64,000 bases of DNA from Rivularia sp034931125 (lineage in GTDB: Bacteria; Cyanobacteriota; Cyanobacteriia; Cyanobacteriales; Nostocaceae), in the NCBI RefSeq assembly GCF_034931125.1, contig NZ_JAYGHM010000013.1:1-64000 (forward strand), written 5' to 3'. The translations under genes and the position numbers were made by a program. Within the stretch, counting starts at the first letter, position 1. Every line of letters begins with the position of its first letter. Shown in pieces: positions 24,494-34,799 of this stretch. The notes under the pieces were generated by a model. The model searched no databases. It worked only from the letters and a program-made list of their open reading frames with translations, and was not told the DNA's origin.

Positions 24494-25768
24494 TTAAAAA
24501 AGAGTCTGAGGAATCTCCAACCATTTGTGACCCTGAAGAATCGCAAAGCCATCGTTATTTTTACTGCCGATAGCAAATCTAAACAAAGCGTTATTAAAAG
24601 CATTTATTTGTTCTTGAGTTGCCTGGACTATCAGCAATGTTGATTGTAAATTCGTTTGTACCTCTGATACAGTACTTTGCTTTTTATTGACTTCTTGTTT
24701 GGCTTGATTATAAGGTGTCTCCCTATCATCAAAAAAGTTAGCCACTTCTCTAAATAACCACCACATTTTATTTCGCTCATTTAATAGCTTTTGTTTCGTT
24801 TCAAATTCTTGCTTGACGAACTTTAATCTATCTTTTTCTGTATATAAAGTTGTTTCCAGATTTTCTAATTTTTCTTGTTCTTTTTGCAAAACCTGCTTTT
24901 TATTTTCTAGAAATACATTAATCAGAAAAAGCAAAATGTACCGCAGAGGTTGTTCTCCGTCTTTTGGTTGATAGGGAGCATTAATTGGAGTTTTATGATA
25001 GTAAAACTTTGTAAAGTTATTTTCATCAGTTTTATAGTGAGAAAATGTTATATTGCCAATAGTTTGTACTGGAGTCACAACCACGGCAATTTTATTAATT
25101 AAAGCATCGGATTTAAAGAAATCTAACAATCCACTATAAGCTGTTTTTAAGTGATATAGTAAATTCTCTGCATCTGTACTTGTTTTAGTATAAGCTTCGC
25201 ATTTTATGGGTGCAAAAATTACTAAGCGGGGTGAATATATCTGAGAAAATGCATCTTTAATTAATTGAGTAATGCGCTGAGAATTATTCTTCTCTTCGTG
25301 CCATGTTCCAATTTCACCATGACTAACTCTACCTGTCTTTTTTTGCATTAATGCAGTAGCATCAATTGGAATCACAATAGCATCACATTGGTTTAATTGT
25401 TGTTTGATATAATCTTTTTGTTCTGGTGCTGCATCGGGGTTGAAATACTCACCGGAAGGGTCAGTAAACCGCAATCCCATGAATTTTTTACCACCACTTC
25501 CAATCTCAAAATAAAAGCCTTGGTCATTCCAAGGATTATCTTTTGGTTGTGTTGGAGTAACTTGTTTTTTTAAACGTGGATCTATATTTTTCAAAATAGA
25601 TTTACATTCTTCTATCGCTCGTAAGCTATTAGTGTCATCTACCCATGTTTGGAGGTTAGCACGCTCAAATGTTTTATGAAATTCTTCGTGCATTGCTGCT
25701 AAGAGGCTCGTTTTACCAATACCTCTTAAAGCAACCATTAAAATTTTCAGTTCTTCAATTTCATTCAT
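24494..25768 (-). CDS. TRAFAC-like GTPase with C-terminal coiled coil
   Basis: 424 residues. P-loop ALRGIGKTS (13-21), lacking the first canonical glycine; a Walker-B/G3-like FTDPSGEYF (D103, G106); a strand DAIVIPIDATAL (129-140); and APIKCE (186-191) where an NKxD-type specificity motif might be. Residues about 285-350 form a charged coiled coil, followed by a short MWWLFREVANFF segment. This resembles double-GTPase/TRAFAC proteins predicted from conflict-system surveys, but I cannot fix the family. It follows the dynamin-like gene by 48 bases and precedes the slippery gene by 24, so the three are one operon. Confidence 0.72.
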   Translation of the reverse strand: MNEIEELKILMVALRGIGKTSLLAAMHEEFHKTFERANLQTWVDDTNSLRAIEECKSILKNIDPRLKKQVTPTQPKDNPWNDQGFYFEIGSGGKKFMGLRFTDPSGEYFNPDAAPEQKDYIKQQLNQCDAIVIPIDATALMQKKTGRVSHGEIGTWHEEKNNSQRITQLIKDAFSQIYSPRLVIFAPIKCEAYTKTSTDAENLLYHLKTAYSGLLDFFKSDALINKIAVVVTPVQTIGNITFSHYKTDENNFTKFYYHKTPINAPYQPKDGEQPLRYILLFLINVFLENKKQVLQKEQEKLENLETTLYTEKDRLKFVKQEFETKQKLLNERNKMWWLFREVANFFDDRETPYNQAKQEVNKKQSTVSEVQTNLQSTLLIVQATQEQINAFNNALFRFAIGSKNNDGFAILQGHKWLEIPQTLF

Positions 25769-25816
25769 AATTTTTTCTACAGATTATTGACCTAGTTATT
25801 TATCTTAATTTTATAT

Positions 25817-28069
25817 CTATTGAACAAAATAAAAATATTCCTGTTTATTTACCGTTGTGACTTGATTGACTGCTTGTACCCATTCCTCTTTCATTTGTTT
25901 CTCTTGTTCTTTTTGACCAAAAATCTCAGACCAAATGTTGCCACGATTCTTTCTCAAAAAGCTTTTCCATTCTTTTTGGATATCTTTTTGAAGAATCACA
26001 TTATCGATGAACTCTTCTACCATTGCGTATACCGCTTCACCTGGTTCACATAATAGTTCTTCTAAAGCTGGTTGGATAGTATTAATTGCTTTTTCATAAT
26101 CAATTTCTAAAGCCGTAAGAATATCTTCTGCTGTAGTATCTTTAGAAATAGCAAGTGTTTTATCTACTGGTTCTAGCATTTGCCCATATTGTCCGGCTAT
26201 GGGACTAATATTAGTAAGTCCATCTAAGTGATGGCGAATTCGAGGAAGAATTAAACCACGGTAGGATAGCTGAAAATTCCCTAACACTTGAAAACCAGCT
26301 TTTAATTTGACTGATTTTTCAGGGATAAAATTAACTATTTCCGTGAAAAAGCACGAACCTTCTGTGTCCGATAAATTATTTAATTTGCCCTTTGACTTGA
26401 AAATATCAACAACTTTATTCTTAACTGATTCAACTTTACGTATTAAACTTTGATCTAGGGATAAAAACTTATGAGATATTAACACCCTTAATTCATCTTG
26501 ATAATCTGGATAAACCCTAAATGCACTACTCATCATAATACGAGTATTAATTTTTTCCAGAGCATTTTCAGATGAGAGTATACCTTTATCCTGTTCGCAG
26601 CTTTCAATTGCAGCAATTACTCCTTCATGTAGTTCCTCATCAGGTATTTGACGTTGATACCAAAGTTCTGTTCTCAGTTCCTGAAGACTTAAGGTAATAT
26701 CCCTCCACCAACCACCATCATGATTTCCAAATAACTCGCTAAAAAGTTCTTCGGTTTCTAAATAATCATCTTCTGAACCTTGAGGCAAAATTATTTTGGC
26801 TTTATTTAGTGCAACATTAACAGATTCGTAAATTTTAACTAAACGTTGTTGACATACACTTGAATATTTGTTGTCAAATTCACTTATTTGATTGGTTAAA
26901 TAATCTAAAATAGCTTCTAATAATTGATTTGTTGCTTCATTATCCGAGCAATTAGTAATTAAACATTTCTCTACTAAGATATATTTTTCTCTAATTGTCT
27001 CTAACAAATCATGGCAATTTTTAACATTATCACCATTGCTAGAATTAAGACTAGTTTGATTTAATACTAGAAATGACCACAAATTAATTGGTAATTCAAA
27101 TAAGGCTGAACGTGCAGCATCATATAGCTTAACATCTACATCTGCCCAGTAATCACCTGAAGATTTGGGCATTCTTACAAATAAAACAAAATCAATATCT
27201 TTTCCTAATGCTTGAATGAGTCTATTCTCGTCCCCAAGACCTGTATCACCTAATCCGGGCATATCAACTAAAGCAATTTTACCAACATTGGTATTCGGAA
27301 ATGTACAGCTAATCTTCACTTCTTTGACTGCTAAATAATTAAATAAAATTCTTTGACCATCGGTCGTATCTTGTGCTGTATATTCCCGTATTTGGTGCTT
27401 CTGAATAACTTTTGGAGAAGCTTCTTTAAAAAGATGACGATATTGCTCAAACTGGGAATGATATCGCTTTAAATGCTCATACATTGCTCCTGGTTCTGCA
27501 TAACCAGGAATATTTTGAGGTAATTGTGGCAAGGGTGTATTTGCGAATTCCTCTACAGTTAGAGGTTTTGCGCTTAAATGAAGCTTTTCATAGTAAGGAA
27601 TGATAACTTCGTCGAGAAACGATCGCTCTGTATGAAACCACACCTCACCATAAGTATCTACGTTTGATCTGTGACGAATCGTACTACGCACCCCCGTACA
27701 ATGCTGGCGATCACCATCGGGTATTTCTGCGGTACTTAATCCTGTTAAACTTTGCAGAAGACGGCTTTTTCCCTGTCTTGCACGCCCAATTACACCAATA
27801 TTAAGGGTATCGCGGGAAAAACGGTTTTTCAGTCGAGTTAAAGCTTCTAACTCAGAAGCGATCGCTAACTGAATGTGAGAAAAATCAATTTCCTTGAGTT
27901 TTCCAATCACGTTCACATCTCCAATTCGGCTGGAAAGATAATCACGACGCTCCTTAAGTCGTTGTAAAGCAGCAGATAGGGTTTTTAAATTTCCTTCGAC
28001 CCCTTCTATTTTATGAGCCAGGGGTTTACGCTTTTCGATAATATTCGCGATGCGTGTCGTTACGTCCAT
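25817..28069 (-). CDS. Dynamin-like GTPase
   Basis: 750 residues. An N-terminal helical segment (1-85) is followed by a GTPase domain: P-loop GRARQGKS (95-102), a switch-I threonine near 125 (CTGVRST), G3 DMPGLGD (269-275) and VLNQTS (335-340) in place of NKxD. The large insert between G2 and G3 and the long helical C-terminus (400-745) match bacterial dynamin-like proteins. No membrane segment or signal is present. It is the first gene of the three-gene leftward operon. Such GTPases guard membranes or take part in phage defence in some bacteria; here that role is a guess. The altered G4 motif makes base specificity uncertain. Confidence 0.8.
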   Translation of the reverse strand: MDVTTRIANIIEKRKPLAHKIEGVEGNLKTLSAALQRLKERRDYLSSRIGDVNVIGKLKEIDFSHIQLAIASELEALTRLKNRFSRDTLNIGVIGRARQGKSRLLQSLTGLSTAEIPDGDRQHCTGVRSTIRHRSNVDTYGEVWFHTERSFLDEVIIPYYEKLHLSAKPLTVEEFANTPLPQLPQNIPGYAEPGAMYEHLKRYHSQFEQYRHLFKEASPKVIQKHQIREYTAQDTTDGQRILFNYLAVKEVKISCTFPNTNVGKIALVDMPGLGDTGLGDENRLIQALGKDIDFVLFVRMPKSSGDYWADVDVKLYDAARSALFELPINLWSFLVLNQTSLNSSNGDNVKNCHDLLETIREKYILVEKCLITNCSDNEATNQLLEAILDYLTNQISEFDNKYSSVCQQRLVKIYESVNVALNKAKIILPQGSEDDYLETEELFSELFGNHDGGWWRDITLSLQELRTELWYQRQIPDEELHEGVIAAIESCEQDKGILSSENALEKINTRIMMSSAFRVYPDYQDELRVLISHKFLSLDQSLIRKVESVKNKVVDIFKSKGKLNNLSDTEGSCFFTEIVNFIPEKSVKLKAGFQVLGNFQLSYRGLILPRIRHHLDGLTNISPIAGQYGQMLEPVDKTLAISKDTTAEDILTALEIDYEKAINTIQPALEELLCEPGEAVYAMVEEFIDNVILQKDIQKEWKSFLRKNRGNIWSEIFGQKEQEKQMKEEWVQAVNQVTTVNKQEYFYFVQ

Positions 28070-28301
28070 TGGAAATCATTCTGAAAGTGTCATAACAGGT
28101 AGTATAACTTTAGTTCGGGTTAAGCAGATTGTAACTCTTTACTCCTAACTCCTCACTCTTTACACCCAAAATCTAAAACCCCAAATTATTTATAATGTGG
28201 GTAGAAAAGCAGGTGAAGCTACTTACGCTCTAAATATAACAACGCTACGCTCAAACAATGTGAAATCATCACTTCATTATTCAGCAATGCTGTTTTTTAT
28301 A

Positions 28302-29180
28302 CTAATCATTTCCAGTTTCCAATACCATTCGCGGAATCAATAATTCCTCATTCAATTCACCAATTCCTAAAAAAAGTCTTTGTTCGTTGTAAACTCTTAA
28401 TATTTCCGATACTTGGCTATCTACGGAAATTTTCTGACCTTGACACCATCTACGCGCCTCTGTTTCAGGTAAAGTTATTTCAGAAAGCTGCTGTAAAGGT
28501 ACATCGGCAGCTATTGGTTGAAATCCCGCTTCTAACTCTGCTTCCAATTCAGTAAAATTAAAACTATCTGTTAAATTAAAACCGCTACTAACGGTACGTT
28601 GCAAAGCTGCAAGAGTTCCCCCCGTTTCTAATACAGCACCCAAATCACGGGCGATCGCTCTTATATAAGTTCCCCCACCGCAGGCTATACTTACATCTAA
28701 TTCGGGGAATTCACCTATTCGCCAATCTAAAATATCTATATTAAATACTTCCACATTCCGCACTGGTGCTTCAATTTTCTCACCTTTGCGGGCTAAATCG
28801 TAAAGTCGTTTTCCATCAACTTGAATCGCGCTATAATTCGGAGGGATTTGCTCAATTTTACCTTGAAACTGCATCAGTGCTGTTTTCACGGTTGCCAAAT
28901 CCAACTCAGTTGCAGACTTTTGACTAATAACTTCCCCTTGTAAATCATCAGTCGTAGTTTGCACCCCCAAGCGAATCGTAGCCTTGTAAGCTTTGTCAGT
29001 AGGAAGAAATTGTAACAACCGAGTTGCCTTACCAATGGCGATCGGTAAAACACCCGTAGCGGCTGGATCTAAAGTTCCCGCGTGTCCGATTCGCTTGATA
29101 CGCAAGAGTTTGCGGGTTTTTGCCACGCAATCATGAGAAGTCCAATCAAAGGGTTTATTGAGATTTAAGAAACCAAACAC
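28302..29180 (-). CDS. truB: tRNA pseudouridine(55) synthase TruB
   Basis: 292 residues. FLNLNKPFDWTSHD starts the catalytic domain; GHAGTLDPAATGVL (about 33-46) contains the catalytic aspartate; KAYKATIRLGVQTTTDD follows. The C-terminal TruB_C-like region covers about 240-290. It makes pseudouridine 55 in the T-loop of tRNAs. The stretch 28070-28301 upstream of the GTPase operon contains ACTCCTA repeats and no gene. The next gene upstream, a hydrolase, ends 80 bases away, so co-transcription is possible. Confidence 0.94.
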   Translation of the reverse strand: MFGFLNLNKPFDWTSHDCVAKTRKLLRIKRIGHAGTLDPAATGVLPIAIGKATRLLQFLPTDKAYKATIRLGVQTTTDDLQGEVISQKSATELDLATVKTALMQFQGKIEQIPPNYSAIQVDGKRLYDLARKGEKIEAPVRNVEVFNIDILDWRIGEFPELDVSIACGGGTYIRAIARDLGAVLETGGTLAALQRTVSSGFNLTDSFNFTELEAELEAGFQPIAADVPLQQLSEITLPETEARRWCQGQKISVDSQVSEILRVYNEQRLFLGIGELNEELLIPRMVLETGND

Positions 29181-29259
29181 GAATCAATTATCAATTAACA
29201 ATAATCAATTATCACCCAACCCAAGGTGCGAATGTATTTGTTCATTGATAATTAATTTT

Positions 29260-30951
29260 TCATTGACTACTATTTATTGCTCGTGCAACCTCAGTGGTAG
29301 TTAAGTTCTCAATCAGACTTAAATGCATAGAGTTTGTAGAAATAGTTTTCGCGTAAGCTGCGGTGAGATAAGGCTTATATTGGGAATTTCCGGATACATA
29401 GCTCTGGAAAAAAGGTAAACTTAGAAGTTTGATGTAACTCTGTGCTTGCTTGGGATTGTCTCCAATCAATTTTGAGGGTAATCCAACGACTTCCGAACTA
29501 CTTTGTCCATCACCTATAGCAGAAAAGTGAGTTGCACTCTCCATTTGGACGAGATATTTTTGAGGATTTGCCATCCAAGAGAAAGGTAAAATTTGTTCGT
29601 ATAAAGCCGGTGCAATGGTATCTTCACTGCTTGTTACCATCATTACCGGAGTTTTTATTTCACTCAAACCAGCTTTACCAAAAATGCTGCTGGTAATTGG
29701 ATTAACTGCGATCACAGCTTTTATTCTGGAATCGTATAGGTTATATTGCGTAACTGGCTGCTTTACTTGTAGTTCCCGGACTCGACATTGCAGAAGTAAG
29801 GAGATATTCCAGGTTTGTTTTAATGTCTCTTGGTTGCAGTCTTTGTCTATTGTCTCTAAGCTAATTTTTGCCCCAGCTAAAGCTAAAGCTGTATAACCAC
29901 CGAAAGATTGTCCAAATACTCCGACTTGCTGTAAATCTAAACGTTTTTGAAAACGGGAATCGGTTTTATTGAGTTTCTCTAATTCATCGAGGATAAACTT
30001 AACGTCCATTGGACGGTTGATAAATTCTTCGGGTTGTGCAACTTCGGAAGCGCTTCCATTTAATAAAGATTTTATTTGCTTGGTGTCGCTACCCGGATGA
30101 TTGGGAACAACTACAGCAAATCCGTATGTAGTTAAATAATTGGCTAAATATCTAAAATTGCTGCTATCGGTACCTATACCGTGAGAAATCACGATAACTG
30201 GTACGGAAGAGCTAATATTAGGCATATAAACGTCAGTTGTCAGCAATCTGCCGCGAATAACGTCAAAAAACTTCAGGGTTTGCTTTTTAGCAATAAACTT
30301 GCCCCGACGATTTAATGTAGGTAAATTATTCACGTTGACTGCTGTTTGAGTAATTGCAGCTTCCGTATCAGACTTAGCAGAAACTACTGCAACAGCCTTA
30401 TTAGTTTCATTTACGAGCCTTTCTAACTCTGCCGATATTTGCAAAGTTCGCGCTAAATCGATGTTTATGCTGGAGCTAGGATACAAACGCAATATATTTA
30501 ATAGCGTTAAACCTCCGGGTTGGTCAGCAGCTAAAATTAAAGCCGAACGTAAAGCATGAAATCCCGGTTCACTTTCACCGGATTTAGTTCTAATTACTTC
30601 TCCCAACCGTCGCAACATGATTTCACCTTGCGATGTATAAAGAAACTGCGAAACCGCTACAGGATGGACTTTTATCTGACTTATTAAAAGTCGTCGCAAC
30701 TCAGCAGTTTGTTCGGGTTTCAAATATTGTGCATACACTGCTAAATCTTCAGTCATTTCGCCATTTTCGGCAAATTTTTCTAAAGCAGTTATGGAAATAG
30801 AACGTTGAAAAGCTGAATAAGATGCATAAATTCGCTCCGCAGTCTGAGCATAATTACTGATACCAAAAACAGATACCAGTACAGATAGAACCAACAACAG
30901 CCAAGATTTTCTCAGGTTGCCAGTCCATTTACCAAACAAGCTGTTCATCAC
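29260..30951 (-). CDS. Alpha/beta hydrolase with DUF1400 N-terminus (PAF-acetylhydrolase-like)
   Basis: 563 residues. An N-terminal hydrophobic signal or anchor (WLLLVLSVLVSVFGI) is followed by a DUF1400-like helical domain (about 38-175: AERIYASYSAF, SITALEKFAENG). The hydrolase fold has the oxyanion region VIVISHGIGTDSSNF (HG), the nucleophile elbow GQSFGG, an aspartate in SSEDTIAP and a histidine in ATHFSAIG. Secreted cyanobacterial enzymes of this type are predicted lipases/esterases. The substrate is unknown. A second start codon (ATG) next to the first does not change the call. Confidence 0.85.
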   Translation of the reverse strand: MMNSLFGKWTGNLRKSWLLLVLSVLVSVFGISNYAQTAERIYASYSAFQRSISITALEKFAENGEMTEDLAVYAQYLKPEQTAELRRLLISQIKVHPVAVSQFLYTSQGEIMLRRLGEVIRTKSGESEPGFHALRSALILAADQPGGLTLLNILRLYPSSSINIDLARTLQISAELERLVNETNKAVAVVSAKSDTEAAITQTAVNVNNLPTLNRRGKFIAKKQTLKFFDVIRGRLLTTDVYMPNISSSVPVIVISHGIGTDSSNFRYLANYLTTYGFAVVVPNHPGSDTKQIKSLLNGSASEVAQPEEFINRPMDVKFILDELEKLNKTDSRFQKRLDLQQVGVFGQSFGGYTALALAGAKISLETIDKDCNQETLKQTWNISLLLQCRVRELQVKQPVTQYNLYDSRIKAVIAVNPITSSIFGKAGLSEIKTPVMMVTSSEDTIAPALYEQILPFSWMANPQKYLVQMESATHFSAIGDGQSSSEVVGLPSKLIGDNPKQAQSYIKLLSLPFFQSYVSGNSQYKPYLTAAYAKTISTNSMHLSLIENLTTTEVARAINSSQ

Positions 30952-31275
30952 TCGATAGCGCCAAAAAAAATGTGCTTTAACTAGGCATATTTGGTAGCTC
31001 AGACACCCTGGATGGTATTAAATATTAGTTGCCCTACTAATAATCTATTAATTTAACGAAGAAAAATCGGTAGGTAGAATGCTGTTTTAGATTTCAATCG
31101 TGTTTAAAAGTAAGTCAAATTACTTACTAACAAACAAATTGAATGATTTTCTTAATGTTCACCATGACATGATAGCAGATAAAATAAACATCTGCTTCAG
31201 TAGATAAAATGAAACTTTTAAGTAATGATTAATTTAAGTTTTATTACCAGTAAAAGCACGGTAGAAAATTGAAAA
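30952..31275. other. Intergenic region, nothing recognised
   Basis: About 320 AT-rich bases between the hydrolase start and the EamA-transporter stop. It must hold the hydrolase promoter. I see no repeat, hairpin or gene in it. Confidence 0.6.
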
Positions 31276-32193
31276 TTAATGTGTTTTCCCTAATGCGATC
31301 GCCGCAGATCCACATACAACTAAGAACGCTCCAACTATTCCCAGCATTGTCAAATGTTCAGTAGCAATTAAATTTGGAGATATTTCTGATACAAACCAAG
31401 ATGATAACAATGTTACAACAGGAGCTAAAGCTATTACCGCACTGACTCGCGACGCTTCCCAATGTTCCAATGCTTCGGCAAAAGCTCCGTAAGCAATTAA
31501 AGTATTTAAAGCACAAAAAACTAACATTCCGCTCTGCAATAAATTCAGTGTAAAAATTGATTTAGGAGTAGCAACTATGGTGAATAATAAAGCACATCCG
31601 CCATAAATAATAAGCATGATATGAGCAGAAGATAAAGTTTGCAAAAGCTGTTTTTGAGCTAAAGCATAAATAGACCAAGTAATAGCAGCTAGTACAATTA
31701 AACCACTACCAAACAGATAGGTTGATTGTGCGGAAATCAAATTAGATAATTGTTCGTTAAAGAATAAAATAAAGCCCACAGTAAGAATACTGATACCAAT
31801 CCACTGGAATAAGGTATAGCGTTCTTTAAAAATTACCAAACCTCCCAAACCCATTAGTATGGGGGCTAACTGGATTAAAACTTCAGCGTTTGCAGGGGTG
31901 GTAATAGCTAAACCTTGGACAAATAAGATGTAGTTGATCGCGAGAAAGATAGTTGCAATCAATACCAGCTTCGGGGAAGTAGAACGTAATTGTGAAAAAG
32001 TTGGTAAATTGCCGCGCAATTTTAAATAACCACCTAGCAAACAAAAAGACCCCACAAAGCGAAACCAAGTTAGGGTATATGCATCTAAGCCCTGTAACAC
32101 GATCGATAAGGAAATCGGTAAAATACCCCACAAGATAACCGTCAGTAAGGATAATGCTAGACCTAATTGCCAGCGTCCGGAAGTTTGATGCAT
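31276..32193 (-). CDS. EamA/DMT-family transporter
   Basis: 305 residues with ten predicted helices in two EamA repeats (about 8-140 and 155-295). The start GLALSLLTVILWGILPISL and the second repeat LFGSGLIVLAAITWSIYALAQK are typical. It is probably a metabolite exporter at the plasma membrane. It differs clearly from the second EamA protein at 12.5 kb. Its gene stands alone: the next genes are in other directions or more than 300 bases away. Confidence 0.87.
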   Translation of the reverse strand: MHQTSGRWQLGLALSLLTVILWGILPISLSIVLQGLDAYTLTWFRFVGSFCLLGGYLKLRGNLPTFSQLRSTSPKLVLIATIFLAINYILFVQGLAITTPANAEVLIQLAPILMGLGGLVIFKERYTLFQWIGISILTVGFILFFNEQLSNLISAQSTYLFGSGLIVLAAITWSIYALAQKQLLQTLSSAHIMLIIYGGCALLFTIVATPKSIFTLNLLQSGMLVFCALNTLIAYGAFAEALEHWEASRVSAVIALAPVVTLLSSWFVSEISPNLIATEHLTMLGIVGAFLVVCGSAAIALGKTH

Positions 32194-32519
32194 CTATTAA
32201 TTTTAGATTTTAGATTTTGGATTGGAAAGTTGTAGGGTGCTGTGATGGTTACGACAATTTATCATATGTAACGAGATAACTTGAATATACCGTCACGCAC
32301 CAACTAGTTGATAATGGTGCATTACGCAAAGTATAAATGCTATACGGTAAATTAAAGTTTTTAGCGTCACGCACCAACTAGAACTGCTCGCTGTTGAAAA
32401 AGAAGCTTTAATCAAAACTTTTGTAAAATTGTATAATTATTAACAGAATATTTTCTTTCACTTCTAATTCTCAACTATATTAAAATACATCTACCAATTC
32501 AGGCTATTGTAACCGTACC
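32194..32519. other. Intergenic region with a duplicated 17-bp motif
   Basis: The motif CGTCACGCACCAACTAG occurs at 32291-32307 and 32365-32381. TAGGGTGCTGTGA near 32235 resembles the interior of the MITE-like element at 15892. It lies upstream of the CHASE2 kinase gene, whose promoter should be in the last 130 bases. Confidence 0.55.
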
Positions 32520-34778
32520 GTGATTAGGAGACTTTTACATAATTTCCGTGCTGCATTTTTAAATAATCAACCGGGTACTCTATCCCACAGGAATGAAACC
32601 AAGCTTACCCAAGCAGATAATACTCGTAATTCTATTCAAGATTCGACTCCTACTAGCTGGTTGCGAACAATTTTTGTTACCAGTTTGGGTGTTACTGTTT
32701 TGGTATTGTTAGCACGGGAATTGAAATGGTTGCAGCGGTGGGAGTTGCGTGCTTATGACCAAATGATGCTTTTGCGTCCATCACAACCACCAGATAAGCG
32801 AATTTTATTAGTAACTGTTACTGAAGAAGATTTACAACAGCAAAAAAATCAGCTTTCTGATGAGACGATTAATCAACTATTAAAAAAAATTCAATCTTAT
32901 CAACCGCGTGTTATTGGTTTACACACTAGTTTATATATTAGAAATCTGCAAAACACTAATTTAGCAGTAGGAATACGTAAAGATAATATTATTGCTGCTT
33001 GTGTCTTTGAAGGTATAGACAAAACAGTAACAGAAATACCACCACCACCAAATTTTGCTGAAGATAATATAGGTTTTAATGACTTAGTTACCGATCGCGA
33101 TAATGTCGTTCGTCGCGGTTTATTGTTTCAAACACCTTTCCCACATAGCAAATGCAATACTCCTTTTTCTTTTGCTAGCAGACTTGCGGTAGATTATCTA
33201 GATAAACAAAAAATTTACCTCGAATTTAGTAAAAAAGATGGGTTTTATCTTGGTCAAGTCTTTTTCAATCGCTTGCAAAAAAAATCGGGTGGATATATAG
33301 ATCTTGATAGTGACGGTTCTCAAATTTTAATTAATTACCGCAATCCGCGTAATATTGCCGATACTGTAACTTTAACGCAGGTTTTAACGGATAAAGTAAA
33401 TCCTAATTCAATTAAAGACCGTTTGGTAATTATTGGTACTAGCGCTCGCAGTATCGACCGTGGAGTACTTACTCCTTATAGTATCTCCGAAGAACGAACA
33501 GCAACAGTGTCTCCGGTATTTATTCACGCACAGATAGCGAGTCAACTCATAAGTACGGTGTTAGATGGCAGACCGATAATCTGGTATTTTCCCGAATGGT
33601 TGGAAATCGTGTGGATAGGTGGCTGGTCTTTATTTGGTGGCTTTTTGGCGTGGAAAGTGCGAAGACCTGTATTTTTATTAATAATATCCGGTATAGCCGT
33701 AGCTGGCTTAGTGGGGATTTGTGATGCGCTGATTGTACAAGCTGGTTGGGTTCCCGTTGTACCTCCCGCTCTCGCTTTAGTTTTTACTAGCATCGGCGTA
33801 TTAGGTTATACGAGTTATCAGATGCAATTACAGACAAAAGTAATTATTTTAGAAGTTGAAAAACAAAAAGTTGCCATAGAAGAATTAAATACACTTTTAA
33901 ACGAAACTATCGGTGTTCAAGACGCACCTCGAAAAAAAAATGCAGTTTCTTCTCCAGCTTTTTCTTCCTTACTCAGCAATCGCTATAAAGTTACCAGAGT
34001 TCTCGCTCAAGGTGGCTTTGGCTGCACTTATTTAGCTAAAGATACCCAACGTCCCGGTTTACCAACTTGTGTGGTTAAACAATTAATGCCAGCGAGAAGA
34101 GATACTAGATTTTTACAAGTTGCCAGAAGATTGTTTGACTCAGAAGCAGAAATTCTAGAGCTTTTAGGACAACATTCTCAAATACCAGAATTATACGCAT
34201 TTTTTGAACAAGAACAAGAATTTTATTTAGTACAGCAATTTATTCCCGGACATCCTTTAACCGAAGAATTGCCTCCTCATCGAGATATCAAAGATGAAAA
34301 TTATGTTGTGGATATGCTCAAAGAACTATTAGAAGTTGTGGCATTTATACACCAAAGACAGGTAATTCATCGGGATATAAAACCGGCAAATATTATTAGA
34401 TGTAACCAAGATAATCGCCTGGTGCTGATTGATTTTGGTGCGGTGAAACTAATGCAGCCGCAATCAAAAGAACAAACCGAATTAGCCACCATATCCATTG
34501 GTACGCGGGGATATACACCACCAGAGCAATTTGCCGGACACCCCCGTTTAAGCAGCGATATTTATGCTTTAGGAATGATTGCGATCCAAGCACTAACAGG
34601 ATTGCTTCCCCATGAACTGCAACCGAATCCTCATACAGATAGCTTAGAATGGCGCGAATGGGCGCAAGTTAGCGATAAACTAGCAGCAATATTAGATAAA
34701 ATGGTGCGTTATCATGCTTCGGAACGGTATAAATCGGCTGTGGAAGCACTCGAAGATTTTAAGTCAATTGATAATTGA
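32520..34778 (+). CDS. CHASE2-domain serine/threonine protein kinase
   Basis: 752 residues, starting at GTG. A transmembrane helix (about 48-67) precedes a CHASE2 extracellular sensor domain (about 75-360), then two or three helices (about 360-440) and a cytosolic kinase (about 488-750). Kinase motifs: glycine loop AQGGFGCTYLA, lysine in CVVKQL, HRDIKPANI, DFGAVKL in place of DFG, and GTRGYTPPE. All catalytic residues are present. The protein probably senses a signal outside the cytoplasmic membrane and phosphorylates unknown proteins. It overlaps nothing; a reductase gene begins 21 bases after the stop and could be co-transcribed. Confidence 0.9.
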   Translation: MIRRLLHNFRAAFLNNQPGTLSHRNETKLTQADNTRNSIQDSTPTSWLRTIFVTSLGVTVLVLLARELKWLQRWELRAYDQMMLLRPSQPPDKRILLVTVTEEDLQQQKNQLSDETINQLLKKIQSYQPRVIGLHTSLYIRNLQNTNLAVGIRKDNIIAACVFEGIDKTVTEIPPPPNFAEDNIGFNDLVTDRDNVVRRGLLFQTPFPHSKCNTPFSFASRLAVDYLDKQKIYLEFSKKDGFYLGQVFFNRLQKKSGGYIDLDSDGSQILINYRNPRNIADTVTLTQVLTDKVNPNSIKDRLVIIGTSARSIDRGVLTPYSISEERTATVSPVFIHAQIASQLISTVLDGRPIIWYFPEWLEIVWIGGWSLFGGFLAWKVRRPVFLLIISGIAVAGLVGICDALIVQAGWVPVVPPALALVFTSIGVLGYTSYQMQLQTKVIILEVEKQKVAIEELNTLLNETIGVQDAPRKKNAVSSPAFSSLLSNRYKVTRVLAQGGFGCTYLAKDTQRPGLPTCVVKQLMPARRDTRFLQVARRLFDSEAEILELLGQHSQIPELYAFFEQEQEFYLVQQFIPGHPLTEELPPHRDIKDENYVVDMLKELLEVVAFIHQRQVIHRDIKPANIIRCNQDNRLVLIDFGAVKLMQPQSKEQTELATISIGTRGYTPPEQFAGHPRLSSDIYALGMIAIQALTGLLPHELQPNPHTDSLEWREWAQVSDKLAAILDKMVRYHASERYKSAVEALEDFKSIDN

Positions 34779-34799
34779 TAATTGTTCATTGTTTATTCT

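Noticed and set aside
29615..29896. 93-codon plus-strand frame inside the DUF1400 hydrolase
   Set aside because: Antisense shadow; the hydrolase motifs on the other strand are clear.
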